From Prosapia bicincta (Eukaryota > Arthropoda > Insecta > Hemiptera > Cercopidae): a stretch of 64,000 nucleotides of DNA. Under the pieces are notes generated by a model, which was not told the origin of the DNA, made no database searches, and worked only from the letters and a program-made list of their open reading frames with translations. Shown one piece after another: positions 15,004-24,794 of the stretch. The position numbers were made by a program, and so were the translations under genes. Location of the stretch: the NCBI GenBank assembly GCA_036971475.1, contig JBAIZL010000001.1:98705350-98769349 (forward strand), read 5' to 3'. The stretch's first letter is position 1; every line of letters starts with the position of its first letter.

Positions 15004-15610
15004 GGCTTTTGCATAGAATAATAATTGTCTCCCCTAGGAAATGCTTACACTGCAGTTCTCAAACGAATATTTCTAATTACTATGTCTTCTGTAACTATGA
15101 CTAACAATTAATGCTCTTCAAACTCTTCTCCTCAAAGTGGATCCTTAAGTATTTCTCACAAGCTGATCAACGACTTGAACTTCTATCGTCATAAACGAAA
15201 ATTATGAATCTCGTTTGGCATGTGTAATTTAGACACTAATTTACACTTTAACATATAGTAAATATGTCAACACCTGCCTTTAGTAGGATTCATCTTGCTC
15301 CGTTTATTCTTTCTTCCGGATTTTAATGACGTCATCCATTTTCTTATACTTTAGTTTTCTTCGCTTTCCTTCCAAGTTCAATTGAATTTTCAGACTGAGT
15401 TTTCGGCTTCAGTCTTTAAACAATGAATCAGTTCTTTGATCTTGGGATGAGATCTCTGAAACATACTATTAACGTTTATTGTTCCAACCTTCAACAGAAT
15501 CTGTGATCCTATGCCTCCTATTGTAGCAATTTCATTGATTTATATCGTGTCGCTCACTTTCATCCGATATAATAATACTTTTCAACGAAATAATAAAAAA
15601 AAACTCTGTC
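15004..15610. other. No gene recognised
   Basis: Unassigned sequence between the minisatellite and the Mutator-like relic. It may hold the 3' end of that element, but no terminal repeat is visible. Confidence 0.4.
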
Positions 15611-16640
15611 AATATCTCATTTTCTGGTTTTTGAGAATATATATCCAACCTCCCATCGATGACGATCTCGAGCTTGAGAAATGCAAAAGATGCACACATT
15701 TTTATGAGTGTACGAACTACTACGTTTCCCTTGTAGCCCCGCGTAAGGCTCAGATCTTGAACTTTCCGTCACAAACATTTTTTCATTTGGAAGTAACATC
15801 CCTTTAATTCTACTGTCGAGAAAGCTTCTTTCAGACCCGATATTGCCGCAGCCTCAAAATCTACATTTACTAGTCTTGGAGTCCAGTCGGGTACAACTTG
15901 AAGTATTAGCTGAAAAAGCTTGACATATGTTTCTTTTTGTTATTTGGTAAGAGAGCAAAAGCCACTGGATAAATGTTTGTTTCCTCGGCCGAGCTACCGT
16001 AATCGGCGTAGATAGAGTAAATCTGTGAAAATTTTTTACTAGAGCTTTTATAAGGTCCATCCATGAAAAAGTCTTCGCATGATGCCAATCCGTCTCTTCC
16101 TAACTTCCCACTGAAAATTATTCAGTCCCCTGATTTGTCATCCGCTATAGAAAGCAGCTGCCATCTTTCATCTTCAGAGTCTCGTCGTCAAACATTATGT
16201 TATCACTCTTCTCTGGTTATGACTGATATCCTTGTGCCTTACTTCTTTGCTGTTGCAGACCTCTCTTTGTAGTAAGCGGAGCTGGAATCTCTGTTACGAA
16301 TTCGTAGCCTCTGTAGTGAAGCTCACCTAACTCCTGATTGTAGATTTTTGAGTCAGCCGTATCTTCTTCCCGGGCCCGCTTTTTCGCTGATTAAAGATTT
16401 TTCTCTACCTCCAATCGTGCTTCATCTGGAGCGCCACATTGATGTTCACCTGTAGCCAAGCCCTCTTCATTTTTACTTTTCATATCACCTCGACACCTTT
16501 GTGACCTCTGCTTTGAACATCGCCAAAATATGGTTCCCTTCAAATTCTGGCGTTTAAAGTTATAAAAGGAGCCGTCATAGAGGGCGCACTGCTTACCTTT
16601 GTTAGTGGTAGTAAGTTCCATTATAGGAAACAAACGGATA
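15611..16640 (-). pseudogene. Mutator-like (MULE) transposase with FLYWCH finger, broken
   Basis: The N-terminal part (16,391-16,633, minus) starts at MELTTTNKGKQ and carries the FLYWCH zinc-finger pattern: DGSFYNFKRQ, FWRCSKQRSQRC, then GEHQCGAPDEARLE. The usual final HxH is altered here to HQC. Farther along, in other frames, are DDETLKMKDGS (about 16,170-16,200), MASCEDFFMDGPYKSSSKKF (16,029-16,088) and IYSIYADYGSSAEETNIYPV, the MULE transposase DDE region (DGTFK...). FE-AAISG-like and KCL-like pieces follow down to about 15,620. At least three frameshifts or stops break it. FLYWCH plus MULE is a common transposase layout in insects. The element's termini were not found. Confidence 0.8.
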
Positions 16641-18319
16641 GCACAAACAAATATACCACTGAATTAGCCGCACTTCGCACCTAGACTCACGATCTTCACA
16701 CAACGAAGGTTAGTTACAGCAATAGTGGCTACAGTTACACCTACAGCGACCTGTCGACACGTCATTAAATGGGGTGGAAATTCCTGGTGCAATTACCTTG
16801 GGCTTAGGTGGAGGTGGTGGTCAGGTCGGTGGGCGCTTATTTCGTACATTCTGTGTTTGGCACTTATTTCGTTGGGCGCTTTTTTTCTACATTCTTACCA
16901 GCTACGGTCACACAATCAGCTGATAGTAGCGAGATACTCCACTTTTGTATAATACCTAACATTGCCCATTTGGCATAAGTTAGTTCTACCTTACGTCGAC
17001 ATAAGAAAAATACATTTAACCTTTTTATCAGCTATTAATTAGTAGCAGCCTAGTTAATTTATATTTATAACATTTATTACTTTTATTATAACCGAGTGAA
17101 AAACAAAAAAAATAGAAAAATTAAGTTGGATGCAATGCTACGGATATAAGATCCTGCATACAGTAAGTCTCCTCATAGTTTTTAGTAGCCTATTATATTT
17201 CTATTTTGATTTATTTTTATAACTATTCGAATATATACTTTCTTTAAAATAAAAAAAGTTTAATTATTAAAAACCTATTTTGCATTGTATTAATTATAAC
17301 ACCCAATCCACTTACACTGGCATAGTTGTGTCAGCGTTGTAAAATGTAGCTACTTTATATTCGCATGTTGAAACAAATTTGTAAAATAGTTTAATCTAGG
17401 TGATATCTTTAAATTGATACAAGGTTACTATTCTGAATTCAATTATTCTTTAAATAAATTATTTTTCAGTCTGCAACATACGTAGCTATGTATTATGTCC
17501 ACAGCTCTACGGCCAGAAGAGAGCTAGTTTCCAAAATTTCCTGTTTAAAGAGGAGGGTAATTCAGAATTGTTATTTAAATTCAGTCGTAGAGAGAATTTT
17601 CTAGAGTGGTGTTAACCAGTCTTATTCATGTGGATCACCGTTTCGTGAGATATCTCTGTCATCTCGGGCAGTAATGACAGGGCAGGGCTAAAACTCACTT
17701 CTTGCTCGTTTAAATACAGCGTAGAAACAGACAAATTATGCTAGACGGTTTTATTTGATATAGTTTTGGGTATTGCTTATATATAGAGCGTAGCCAAATT
17801 CGAAATGCTTCTATAAGTTTTGCTATTCAGTTTTGTGAAATCTGCTACCTAGTGTAGGCCAAATTTGCATGTTAGTGTAGCTACGGTTTATAAATATGAA
17901 GTGTTTAGAAAGGTTTGACTGGGATATCGATACAATTACAAATATATTTAATTTAATTAAAACACATGCCTGCTATCTTTTCTTTATGCGAACAGCTCCT
18001 CTTCAACTACAATATGGATGCAGTGCCTCAGTATTACTGTTGTAATAGTACAAATCACTGTTGCGAAAGTGATATAAAAAAAATTAAAAAATATTAATAA
18101 TATTTACGAGCTGAAAAAAGACTGCATTGTGTCGAAAAACAAACAAAATTTACTCGTTGCCAATTATCTGATATAAGTATTATATTTAGGATGTGTTATT
18201 ATTGTATGTATTATTATTTTGTATAAATTAAGTTAAAAAAGCCCAAGGTAGGGATACAAAGCTTGCTGGTGTAGGTAATGTATGAAGGTTTGTATCTCTG
18301 GGGTTCGGATCCCAACTGT
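16641..18319. other. No gene recognised
   Basis: The first about 320 bp are richer in G and C (GGTGGAGGTGGTGG near 16,808) and may be the 5' terminal part of the Mutator-like element. The rest is AT-rich and unassigned. Confidence 0.4.
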
Positions 18320-18636
18320 CTTAAGAACAGTTTAATTAATGCACCCTCTTGTAGGGAATATGCGTAACAGGAATAAAGGATAAGTAAAAACCTTATTGAT
18401 TTTTGGATACTTGAAGTATTGAAGAAGTATTGAAAAATTATGATAATATAGGCAGGATTGCTTACCTAGGGTATACCCACTCTCTTTCAGAGTTATAACC
18501 AAGTGTTTACTCAACACACCCTTGTAGTTATAACGATAAGTGGAATAGGGACTAAGGAAGACTTAATGGTTCCCTGGTACCTGCAATATTGAAAAACTAT
18601 AACTCTATGAGCAGGATTACTTTCTTGAGTCTAGGG
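18320..18636. repeat. Degenerate dispersed/tandem repeat, left part
   Basis: Loose repeats of one motif set: GGAATA or GGAATAAAGG, a TACT-TGAAGTATTGAA-like part, and GCAGGATTGCTTACCTAGGG (about 18,453) versus GCAGGATTACTTTCTTGAG (about 18,611). Related pieces recur at 20,200-20,310, 20,700-20,815 and 32,400-32,480. The hAT element and the LTR element both landed in this repeat field. Copies are too diverged for a clean consensus by eye. Confidence 0.4.
18629..18636. repeat. 8-bp target-site duplication, left (gtctaggg)
   Basis: Identical to 19,596-19,603 on the other side of the hAT element; eight bases is the hAT hallmark. Confidence 0.85.
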
Positions 18637-19595
18637 CATGCATCCTCACTACGGGGCCCGCGGGCCGCATGCGGCCCTCGGGACGATTTTTTGCGGCCCT
18701 TAGACGGTTAGGATTGAAGTCAAAATATTTTATAACTTAAATAAATATTATATTTATTTACTGAGTGTTTTGAAAATCTGTCGTTGTTTTACTAAACTTA
18801 ATTAATTACTCAAACTACTGAAGTTAAAAACCCCGCCCGCTGTATCTTTGCCTGGGGCTTTACTGACGTTTAGCAAGCAATAGTATCGGCAACACCGCAA
18901 CGCAACTTAACGTGTGACGGGGGAGACGTGCAAAAGGTAAGAAAGAAGGGACTGCCATATGTTTGATATGTCGTGAAACTGTACCATTTCGCTTGGTAGA
19001 AAATCCATGGGCAATGAAACCAGCTAATGTAGCTCATCTTTCTGTTTTTGGATATGAAGGGATTTGAAAATGAATTAATCGATCTTCACAACGATACGGA
19101 ACTCAAAAGTATTTTTGAAGAAAAGATGAAGAATAAAGCTCACTATGAGTTTCGGAGGGTTGTTGAAAAGGATAAATTTCCTAACTTACTTGAATGTGCT
19201 CAGAAAATATTGTGTGTTTTTTCATCTACTTATGTCTATGAATCTACATTCAGTAAGCTGAAGTTTGTAAAAAAACATGTACAAATCTAGGCTAACAAGT
19301 GAGAATGTTGAGAACATTTTAAGAATTTCAGTTTCTTCCCAACCTGCCAACATAGATGCCATATTAGAGGACTGTGAAAGATTTCGCCCATCAACTTCAA
19401 AGAATTAATTTAGTAAAAAAAAGACATTTTCAAACTTTTTTATGCGCAAAACAGTTTATTTATGTTGGTAATGTAATAAACGTATGTTATAATCATATTG
19501 TTTGTCAGTTATTTAGTGCCTCTTGTACTTGCGGCCCTCAGGAAAATTTTATGCAAAATTTTTGGCTCTCAAAGTATTCCTAGTGAGGACCCCTG
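18637..19595 (+). mobile_element. Internally deleted hAT transposon
   Basis: The element is 959 bp long with 15-bp imperfect terminal inverted repeats, CATGCATCCTCACTA at the left and CAGGGGTCCTCACTA (complement) at the right, bounded by the 8-bp duplication gtctaggg. The left subterminal sequence GGGCCGCATGCGGCCC is typical of the ZBED/GTF2IRD2-like group of hAT elements. Inside are a remnant of the N-terminal BED-type finger region (about 18,940-19,010) and then the C-terminal transposase part, with the catalytic middle missing. It can only have moved with a transposase supplied by another copy. Confidence 0.88.
19048..19290 (+). pseudogene. hAT transposase C-terminal fragment
   Basis: Eighty codons ending in FSSTYVYESTFSKLKFVKKH, the hAT C-terminal dimerisation motif (usually F-STY-CE--FS--K-IK). 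The match continues after a stop in another frame (SRLTSENVENILRIS, to about 19,385). ELIDLHNDTELKSIF upstream fits the same family. The reading frame is broken at both ends and the DDE core is absent, so this is not a functional enzyme. Confidence 0.85.
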
Positions 19596-19603
19596 GTCTA
19601 GGG

Positions 19604-20814
19604 TCTATACTTTATCCGAGTCTTGGGTATGCCTTAACTCTTGAACTTACTATTTATTCCCTCTCTATTACGGCACCGTCTCTGTTTTTCCACTTTGAAC
19701 TATCATTATTTTAGAATTATGCAAAAATAAAGGCTAAAGTGATGTTTTAAATGAGATTTTGTTAAATATTTTTAAAACGTTTGACATAATATATACTTTG
19801 TGTCCTAGCTTCTCCGGAAAGGTTTTCAAGATAGTGCTTTAAGACAAACCCTTTGCAGATAGCGCAGTAGAATGTCAGTAGCGCGTTTCCAGCAGTAATG
19901 AAATAGGAGACTGAAACTTCTAGATAAATAGTTATTTAAAAAAAAATTGAAACCAGGCCGAACAAGTTTTAATCCGATGTAAAAACCAGTCCTTAATCGG
20001 TCTCGTAGGGACATATCATACCCTTGTGGCATAGATGAAGTGTTATCAAGGTGATTGTCTAAATCGACTACTTCCGCCCCTCGAGGATGGGAAAAGCATT
20101 CTGATTACAGGAGAGATTATGACACACAATTCCCTGGGACATAGCAAACTTGTTCACGTATGTAGGAACAAATACCTTAAGTAAATGTCTTCCTTATGGG
20201 CGGAGGAGTAATACCGTATAACTCTCACTACTCTGTAGATGGAATAAAGGTGTGAGTATGGAAGGAATATGATCTCCTGGTACTGGAAGTAGGGTAAAAC
20301 TACCCCTCCCTGTAGGCGCGACATTAAAAAAATTTCATTTTCTTTCAACTCTTTTTAGCTTAGTTTTCTCTTTTCAAGCTTCTTGAAAATAAAGGTTTCC
20401 TTAATGAATTACACTAGTAAATTATCTATAAAACTAGACTTGATCTGAGCTGTACTGAAATTTAAAATTTAAATTTTAAAATTGTTCTTAGATTTGCTCT
20501 ACGTTTTTTAGCTTGTAAGGGATAAGCCAGTATGATTATGTTATAGCAAATTATTGCGAAAATATGATGGATTAAGGTAGAGACATGAAACCCTCTGCTG
20601 AAGGATTTAAATGAAGTATTTAATTTCAGTGCAGGAAGGCGTAAATAAATGTTTACCCTCTAAGGAAATCATAAAAATATCTACCTGTTCACCCATATAT
20701 AAATATTGTACAGATCGTTAGGTGGGATTATTCAGGAGTAAGAAATGGTGATATTGATTTCCTGAAGCTGAGAGTTGGGGAAAGTTATGGAATCGCGTGG
20801 GCAAGATCGCTTAC
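19604..20814. repeat. Degenerate repeat field, middle part
   Basis: Contains further diverged pieces of the same repeat set, for example CTCCTGGTACTGGAAGTAGGG near 20,274-20,294 and GCAAGATCGCTTACCTGG at 20,801-20,818, where the LTR element inserted. No gene is visible. Confidence 0.35.
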
Positions 20815-20818
20815 CTGG
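20815..20818. repeat. 4-bp target-site duplication, left (ctgg)
   Basis: Matches ctgg at 31,627-31,630 directly after the 3' LTR. Confidence 0.75.
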
Positions 20819-21448
20819 TGCAGCGGCCAGAATGTCCGATGCAAAGAATCTGGGTAATGGTACAGAATACCAGAATCAAACCTAACCGGGTTAAATAATT
20901 GACTAAATTTATATATATAAAAATTTTTAAAACATTATAATAATAATAATATTAAAACTAGGGTAAATAATAGTAAAATGAAGAAAATTAGAAATAACTT
21001 TAGACTTAAAAAACATAAATTATAAGCAATAAGAAAAATTATCACTTCAAAGTGGATAGCCTAAATTATGTAAACAAAAAAAGACGGTAATTGTGTAGTA
21101 TAACAAACTAGGCCTAGATGCCGGCTATTAAAATAATTGTACTTAAAAATAATCAGGAATAAAGAATGTAAATTAAGATGTGAGGAAAGTAAATTAGGCC
21201 TAGCTAGGGAAAATAGTATTTATGTAAAAGTAAAGATTAAATGTTAAAGTGTAATAGCCTAAGAAATTAGGTTATAATAGAAGAAGTCATATTTGATTTC
21301 GGAAAAATCCGCTTAGGGCATTGATTATAAATCTTGTCACTACGAAACGAAAGCGCTACAGTCGAACTTTGGATTAAGAATGTTAAAAAGTTAATTAAAT
21401 TAAATGAGAAGAAATAAAGTCAAATATGTTATTAAATAAAAGGTAAAA

Positions 21449-21721
21449 ATGCAAAGGACACATCAGAATACAGAAACGCCTTTTATAAAAAGGGAAACTA
21501 ATCTTAGTTCAGAATTTCCGAACAAACAAAGTCAATTGCCATGGCAACGGCTTTCTGATTGGTCAAAAGTTGAAAAATGGATACTGGGACGTGGGAAGTT
21601 TGAAATTGGAGAAGACGGGCCTCACAAAAGGCACGCTATCCAGAATCAGAATGCATTAGGCTCTCAAAGCGAGCAGACGTGTTGTTGTACCATGCGATCA
21701 AGACAAGAAAAAATGTGCTAA
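21449..21721 (+). CDS. 90-codon open frame inside the LTR, function unknown
   Basis: The frame starts at ATG in AAAAATGCAAAGG and ends at TAA, and is identical in both LTRs. The product is polar, with PNKQSQLPWQRLSDWSKVEK in the middle and a CCCTMRSRQEKMC tail. I see no signal peptide, membrane segment or known domain. The DNA under the middle of this frame contains a palindromic X-box-like ATTGCCATGGCAAC (21,535-21,548) and an inverted CCAAT box, GATTGGTC (21,557-21,564), so selection here may be on promoter elements rather than on a protein. It may not be translated. Confidence 0.3.
   Translation: MQRTHQNTETPFIKRETNLSSEFPNKQSQLPWQRLSDWSKVEKWILGRGKFEIGEDGPHKRHAIQNQNALGSQSEQTCCCTMRSRQEKMC
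21535..21564 (+). promoter_or_regulatory. X-box-like palindrome plus inverted CCAAT box in the 5' LTR
   Basis: ATTGCCATGGCAAC closely fits the RFX-binding X-box (GTTRCC-AT-GGYAAC type). ATTGG lies about ten bases downstream, on the same side as in known X-Y promoter pairs. The same pair is in the 3' LTR at 30,324-30,353. A promoter or enhancer role is inferred. Confidence 0.4.
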
Positions 21722-22843
21722 AAACAGAGTAAAAAGTGCTACGATGTGATCAGGGGAAGGAAGATATATATGAGCAAGGGCTCATATATACCCAGAACAA
21801 AATTTCGACCACCAAAATGCAAAATTAAAGAAAATAAGAAGATTGACCGAAATTATGGAGAGACGCCTACCTACCAAGACCCTTGAAGCTGTAACAGGAC
21901 CGACAGATGACAACATTAATGAAGATAAAAAGATTTCTACAGTACAAGGTTATATAATCAATTTAATTATTCTTTTTTAAATAACATTTTACTTCAAATT
22001 ATATTAACTTAATTTCAAAATTAAATAAGATGGGAATAACCTAAGGGACTGATTAGTCAACTCTCTTAGGTTACCCAAATTTAAGTAATAAAGATTCAAA
22101 ATTGACTTTCCATTCCCATCGCTGTGGGAATGTATGGATTAAGTATAAAGATGTATATCTTATATGGCTTTTTCTAAGTGAATTTCTAATGAATAACTTC
22201 CAAAGAAGTTAATTGTTCAAGGCCTAGCCTAAAGGCATTACATAGTAATATTAAGTGTTTGAAAAAGAATCAGATTTTAAAATATGTTAAATTTAACTCT
22301 ACTAATCAAAATTATATACAAAATTAATTATGGTAACTTTGATAATTTAAATTATATGTAAAATTAATGATAATAAGAAAATTTAAAAACAGAAGGAGAT
22401 AATAATGTTTAGTTAAATGGCAAGTTGTATGAAATTTTGAAAAAATAATTAGTCAAGAAAATCCTGTGAAATTAAATAAAAACAATAATAATTAATTTGA
22501 ACCTTGGAACAAATAAATAAAAATGTATATTTTCCAATTAGCTGTGTTTTCATTCTAGATAAGATAAGTTCACTAGGTATCCAGGTATAGTCTTTAAATC
22601 ACAAGTGTCTCTCAAAGATTCCACTACCCGAAAAGGAGCTTGAACAGGGCTTATCGGAGGCTAATTGGTTTTATCAAAAATTCAGGGGTTGGTTCCTCTG
22701 AGAGGTTTATTCCTTGAGGCACAGGTCTATGAAATTAGGTTCGTAGTCAATGGATAAACCATTACTTTCTTACTGACTTAGCAATTGAGGAAGAGAAATA
22801 AACAACGGCAAAGGTTATAAAAAGTAAGTCGGTAAGAAAAGTA

Positions 22844-22865
22844 TGGCGCCCAACGTTTGAGGCTC
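22844..22865 (+). other. Primer-binding site for tRNA-Lys
   Basis: TGGCGCCCAACGT, then TTGAGGCTCGA, begins six bases after the 5' LTR. The first 13 bases are complementary to the 3' end (with CCA) of the animal tRNA-Lys that ends ACGTTGGGCG-CCA. GGCTCGA, after a short mismatch, also fits. tRNA-Lys priming is common in Ty3/gypsy elements. Confidence 0.85.
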
Positions 22866-23336
22866 GATGCTTACATTGTAACATCGGGTCAACATCAAAT
22901 AGAGACAGATTTAAATCGACTAAGGAGCCTAGTGAAACAAAATTAATTAAATAGAATTCAATTAAAATTGTAAAAAATAATAGGAATCATAAAATGAAAA
23001 CCAAAGAAGTTCTTTAAATTAAATAAGAGTTAATTATAATAAAAATGAAATTAAAAAGAACTTAGAATAAATAATAATAATTAAAAGGAAATAATTAAGT
23101 AAAATAAAATTCAGTAGGTGTCGGTAGGGCATAATATAAATAATAATGTTAGTTATTAATGAAAGTAAATAGAATACATAGGCGTTAGATAGACAAGGTC
23201 AAGGGAACACTGAACCGGATCACATCGAGCACAATTCTAAATGAATATTTAATTAAATACTCAGTATATAGTAAAAATATAGAAGTAGGAGAAGTTAGTA
23301 AGGGAATAAAAGGATAGTTAAATACGAGACTTTAAG
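22866..23336 (+). other. 5' untranslated leader of the LTR element
   Basis: AT-rich leader between primer site and gag with no long open frame. It probably contains the RNA packaging signal, but none can be identified by sequence. Confidence 0.5.
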
Positions 23337-24794
23337 ATGGCGACAAGACAGAGAAAAGACACAGAACCATCTGAAATGATGGAGTTTTTTAAAAAAATGA
23401 TGGAGGAACAAAAACAGGAGAGATTAAAAGAGATGGAGGAACAAAAACAGGAAAGATTAAAAGAGATGGAGGAACAAAAACAGGAAAGATTAAAAGAGAT
23501 GGAAGAACAGAAACAAGGGAGAATAAAGGAACAAGAAGAATTAGTAAAAAAGATAGAGGAACAAAAACAGGAAAGATTAAAAGAGATGGAGGAACAGAAA
23601 CAAGGGAGAATAAAGGAACAAGAAGAATTAGTAAAAATGATAGAGGAACAAAGAAAGAAAGAAAGAGAGGAGGAAAAAGTAGAAAGAAAGAAAGAAAGAG
23701 AGGAGGATAAACAAGAAATTAAGAATCTTTGGGAAATCATGAATAAGAGGATAGAGGAAATAAATGAAGGAATTACAAGAAAGAATGAGGAAATGGGAAA
23801 TAAAATCCAAGAAACTATAGAAAAGATGTATAACTTAGAGGTAACAGTCAGTGAAAATAAACAGACTGTAGAAACAGTTAAGGGAGAAGTCAAAAAAGTA
23901 GAAAGAAGGGTACAAGTAGTTGAGAATAAGATAAAGAATATGGGAGAAGGGATAAATATAGCTACCTTGTTTAAATCAAGGATGTTTGAGATGGGTGATA
24001 ATGGAGACAAAAGCAAGAAGGAATTCTACGGTAGGGAAGATGAAGACCCTATTGATTTCATTAAACACCTAGAAGGTATAATGTCCGAAATTGATCCTGA
24101 CATGGAGGAAGGACAAAAAAGGAAAATAATGGAGAGACATCTTAAAGGACCAGCACAAGAATGGTGGTTGGCCATGAATATGGAGGAGGAAAATTATGAT
24201 GAAGTTAAGGAGAGATTCTTTAGCCACTTTTGGGGATCTCATGCACAAGAGAGAATTCGAGGAAGAATCGAAAATGGAAAATATGAATACCATCGAGGCA
24301 CAAACAACATGGTAAATTATTTCTTAAAAATGGTGAACACGGCGAGACACCTAACCCCGCCATACAATCAGGCGGAGTTAATTATGAAGATTATGAAGCA
24401 TTATGGGAACAGAATGTATATAGGATGTTCCGGGATGGCGGCTACCGACATAGAGGAGGCGGTAAAATACATCCGAAGGAACATGGAGCAGGAGGCTACC
24501 AGGAACCGGACTCAGCCTAGGACTGAGGAACGGGAACCTGAAAGGAGAGGGTTTACACACCAAACGAGAAACCCCGGATACAAGGGAAATTGGAGGCAAG
24601 AGCCTTACCCGGTAGAAGGGAGAGGAAACTGGAGACTGGGGCCCTACCAAAGAGAGGGACCAAGAAATAGGCCGCAAAATCAGTGGCAACAACAAAGGCC
24701 AGAGTACAGGCCACAAAACCAAACGGAAGAAGGCCCACAGACAAAAGAAAAGAGACCTCAAAATCCAGGGCCAAGTGGTCAATCAAAAAACTAA
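23337..24794 (+). CDS. gag: Gag structural protein of the LTR retrotransposon
   Basis: The frame has 485 codons, and the ATG at 23,337 is the first in the open frame. Residues about 15-200 are highly charged, with a tandem 11-residue repeat (EEQKQERLKEM, four or more copies, 23,400-23,600) and a predicted coiled coil. Residues about 230-390 form a retrotransposon-gag (capsid-like) domain starting at FYGREDEDPIDFIKHLE, with the WW pair at 276-277 and FFSHFWGSHAQERIRGRIE. The C-terminal 95 residues are rich in R, Q, P and G and carry no CCHC zinc knuckle. That basic tail may bind RNA instead. Gag builds the particle shell. The stop TAA at 24,792-24,794 overlaps the frameshift site. The neighbouring pol frame lies -1. 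Confidence 0.9.
   Translation: MATRQRKDTEPSEMMEFFKKMMEEQKQERLKEMEEQKQERLKEMEEQKQERLKEMEEQKQGRIKEQEELVKKIEEQKQERLKEMEEQKQGRIKEQEELVKMIEEQRKKEREEEKVERKKEREEDKQEIKNLWEIMNKRIEEINEGITRKNEEMGNKIQETIEKMYNLEVTVSENKQTVETVKGEVKKVERRVQVVENKIKNMGEGINIATLFKSRMFEMGDNGDKSKKEFYGREDEDPIDFIKHLEGIMSEIDPDMEEGQKRKIMERHLKGPAQEWWLAMNMEEENYDEVKERFFSHFWGSHAQERIRGRIENGKYEYHRGTNNMVNYFLKMVNTARHLTPPYNQAELIMKIMKHYGNRMYIGCSGMAATDIEEAVKYIRRNMEQEATRNRTQPRTEEREPERRGFTHQTRNPGYKGNWRQEPYPVEGRGNWRLGPYQREGPRNRPQNQWQQQRPEYRPQNQTEEGPQTKEKRPQNPGPSGQSKN

Larger units (their letters stand above)
20819..22837 (+). repeat. 5' LTR, 2,019 bp
   Basis: Matches 29,608-31,626 base for base, as far as I can read, except 22,120 (C here, T at 30,909). 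It starts with TG but ends GTAAGA rather than CA. A TATATATAAAA stretch at about 20,909-20,920 could be a TATA box. Stem-loops occur at 21,763-21,790 (TATATGAGC/GCTCATATA), about 22,036-22,072 (TAACCTAAG/CTTAGGTTA) and 22,111-22,132 (CATTCCCA/TGGGAATG). The single difference falls in the loop of the last one. Two kilobases is unusually long for an LTR. Confidence 0.95.

Noticed and set aside
18290..18325. tRNA-like B box (GGTTCGGATCC) near 18,302
   Set aside because: No convincing A box or cloverleaf; one short match is not enough.
23318..24016. 232-codon Ser/Phe-rich minus-strand frame
   Set aside because: Mirror of the Lys/Glu-rich gag repeat; no domain.
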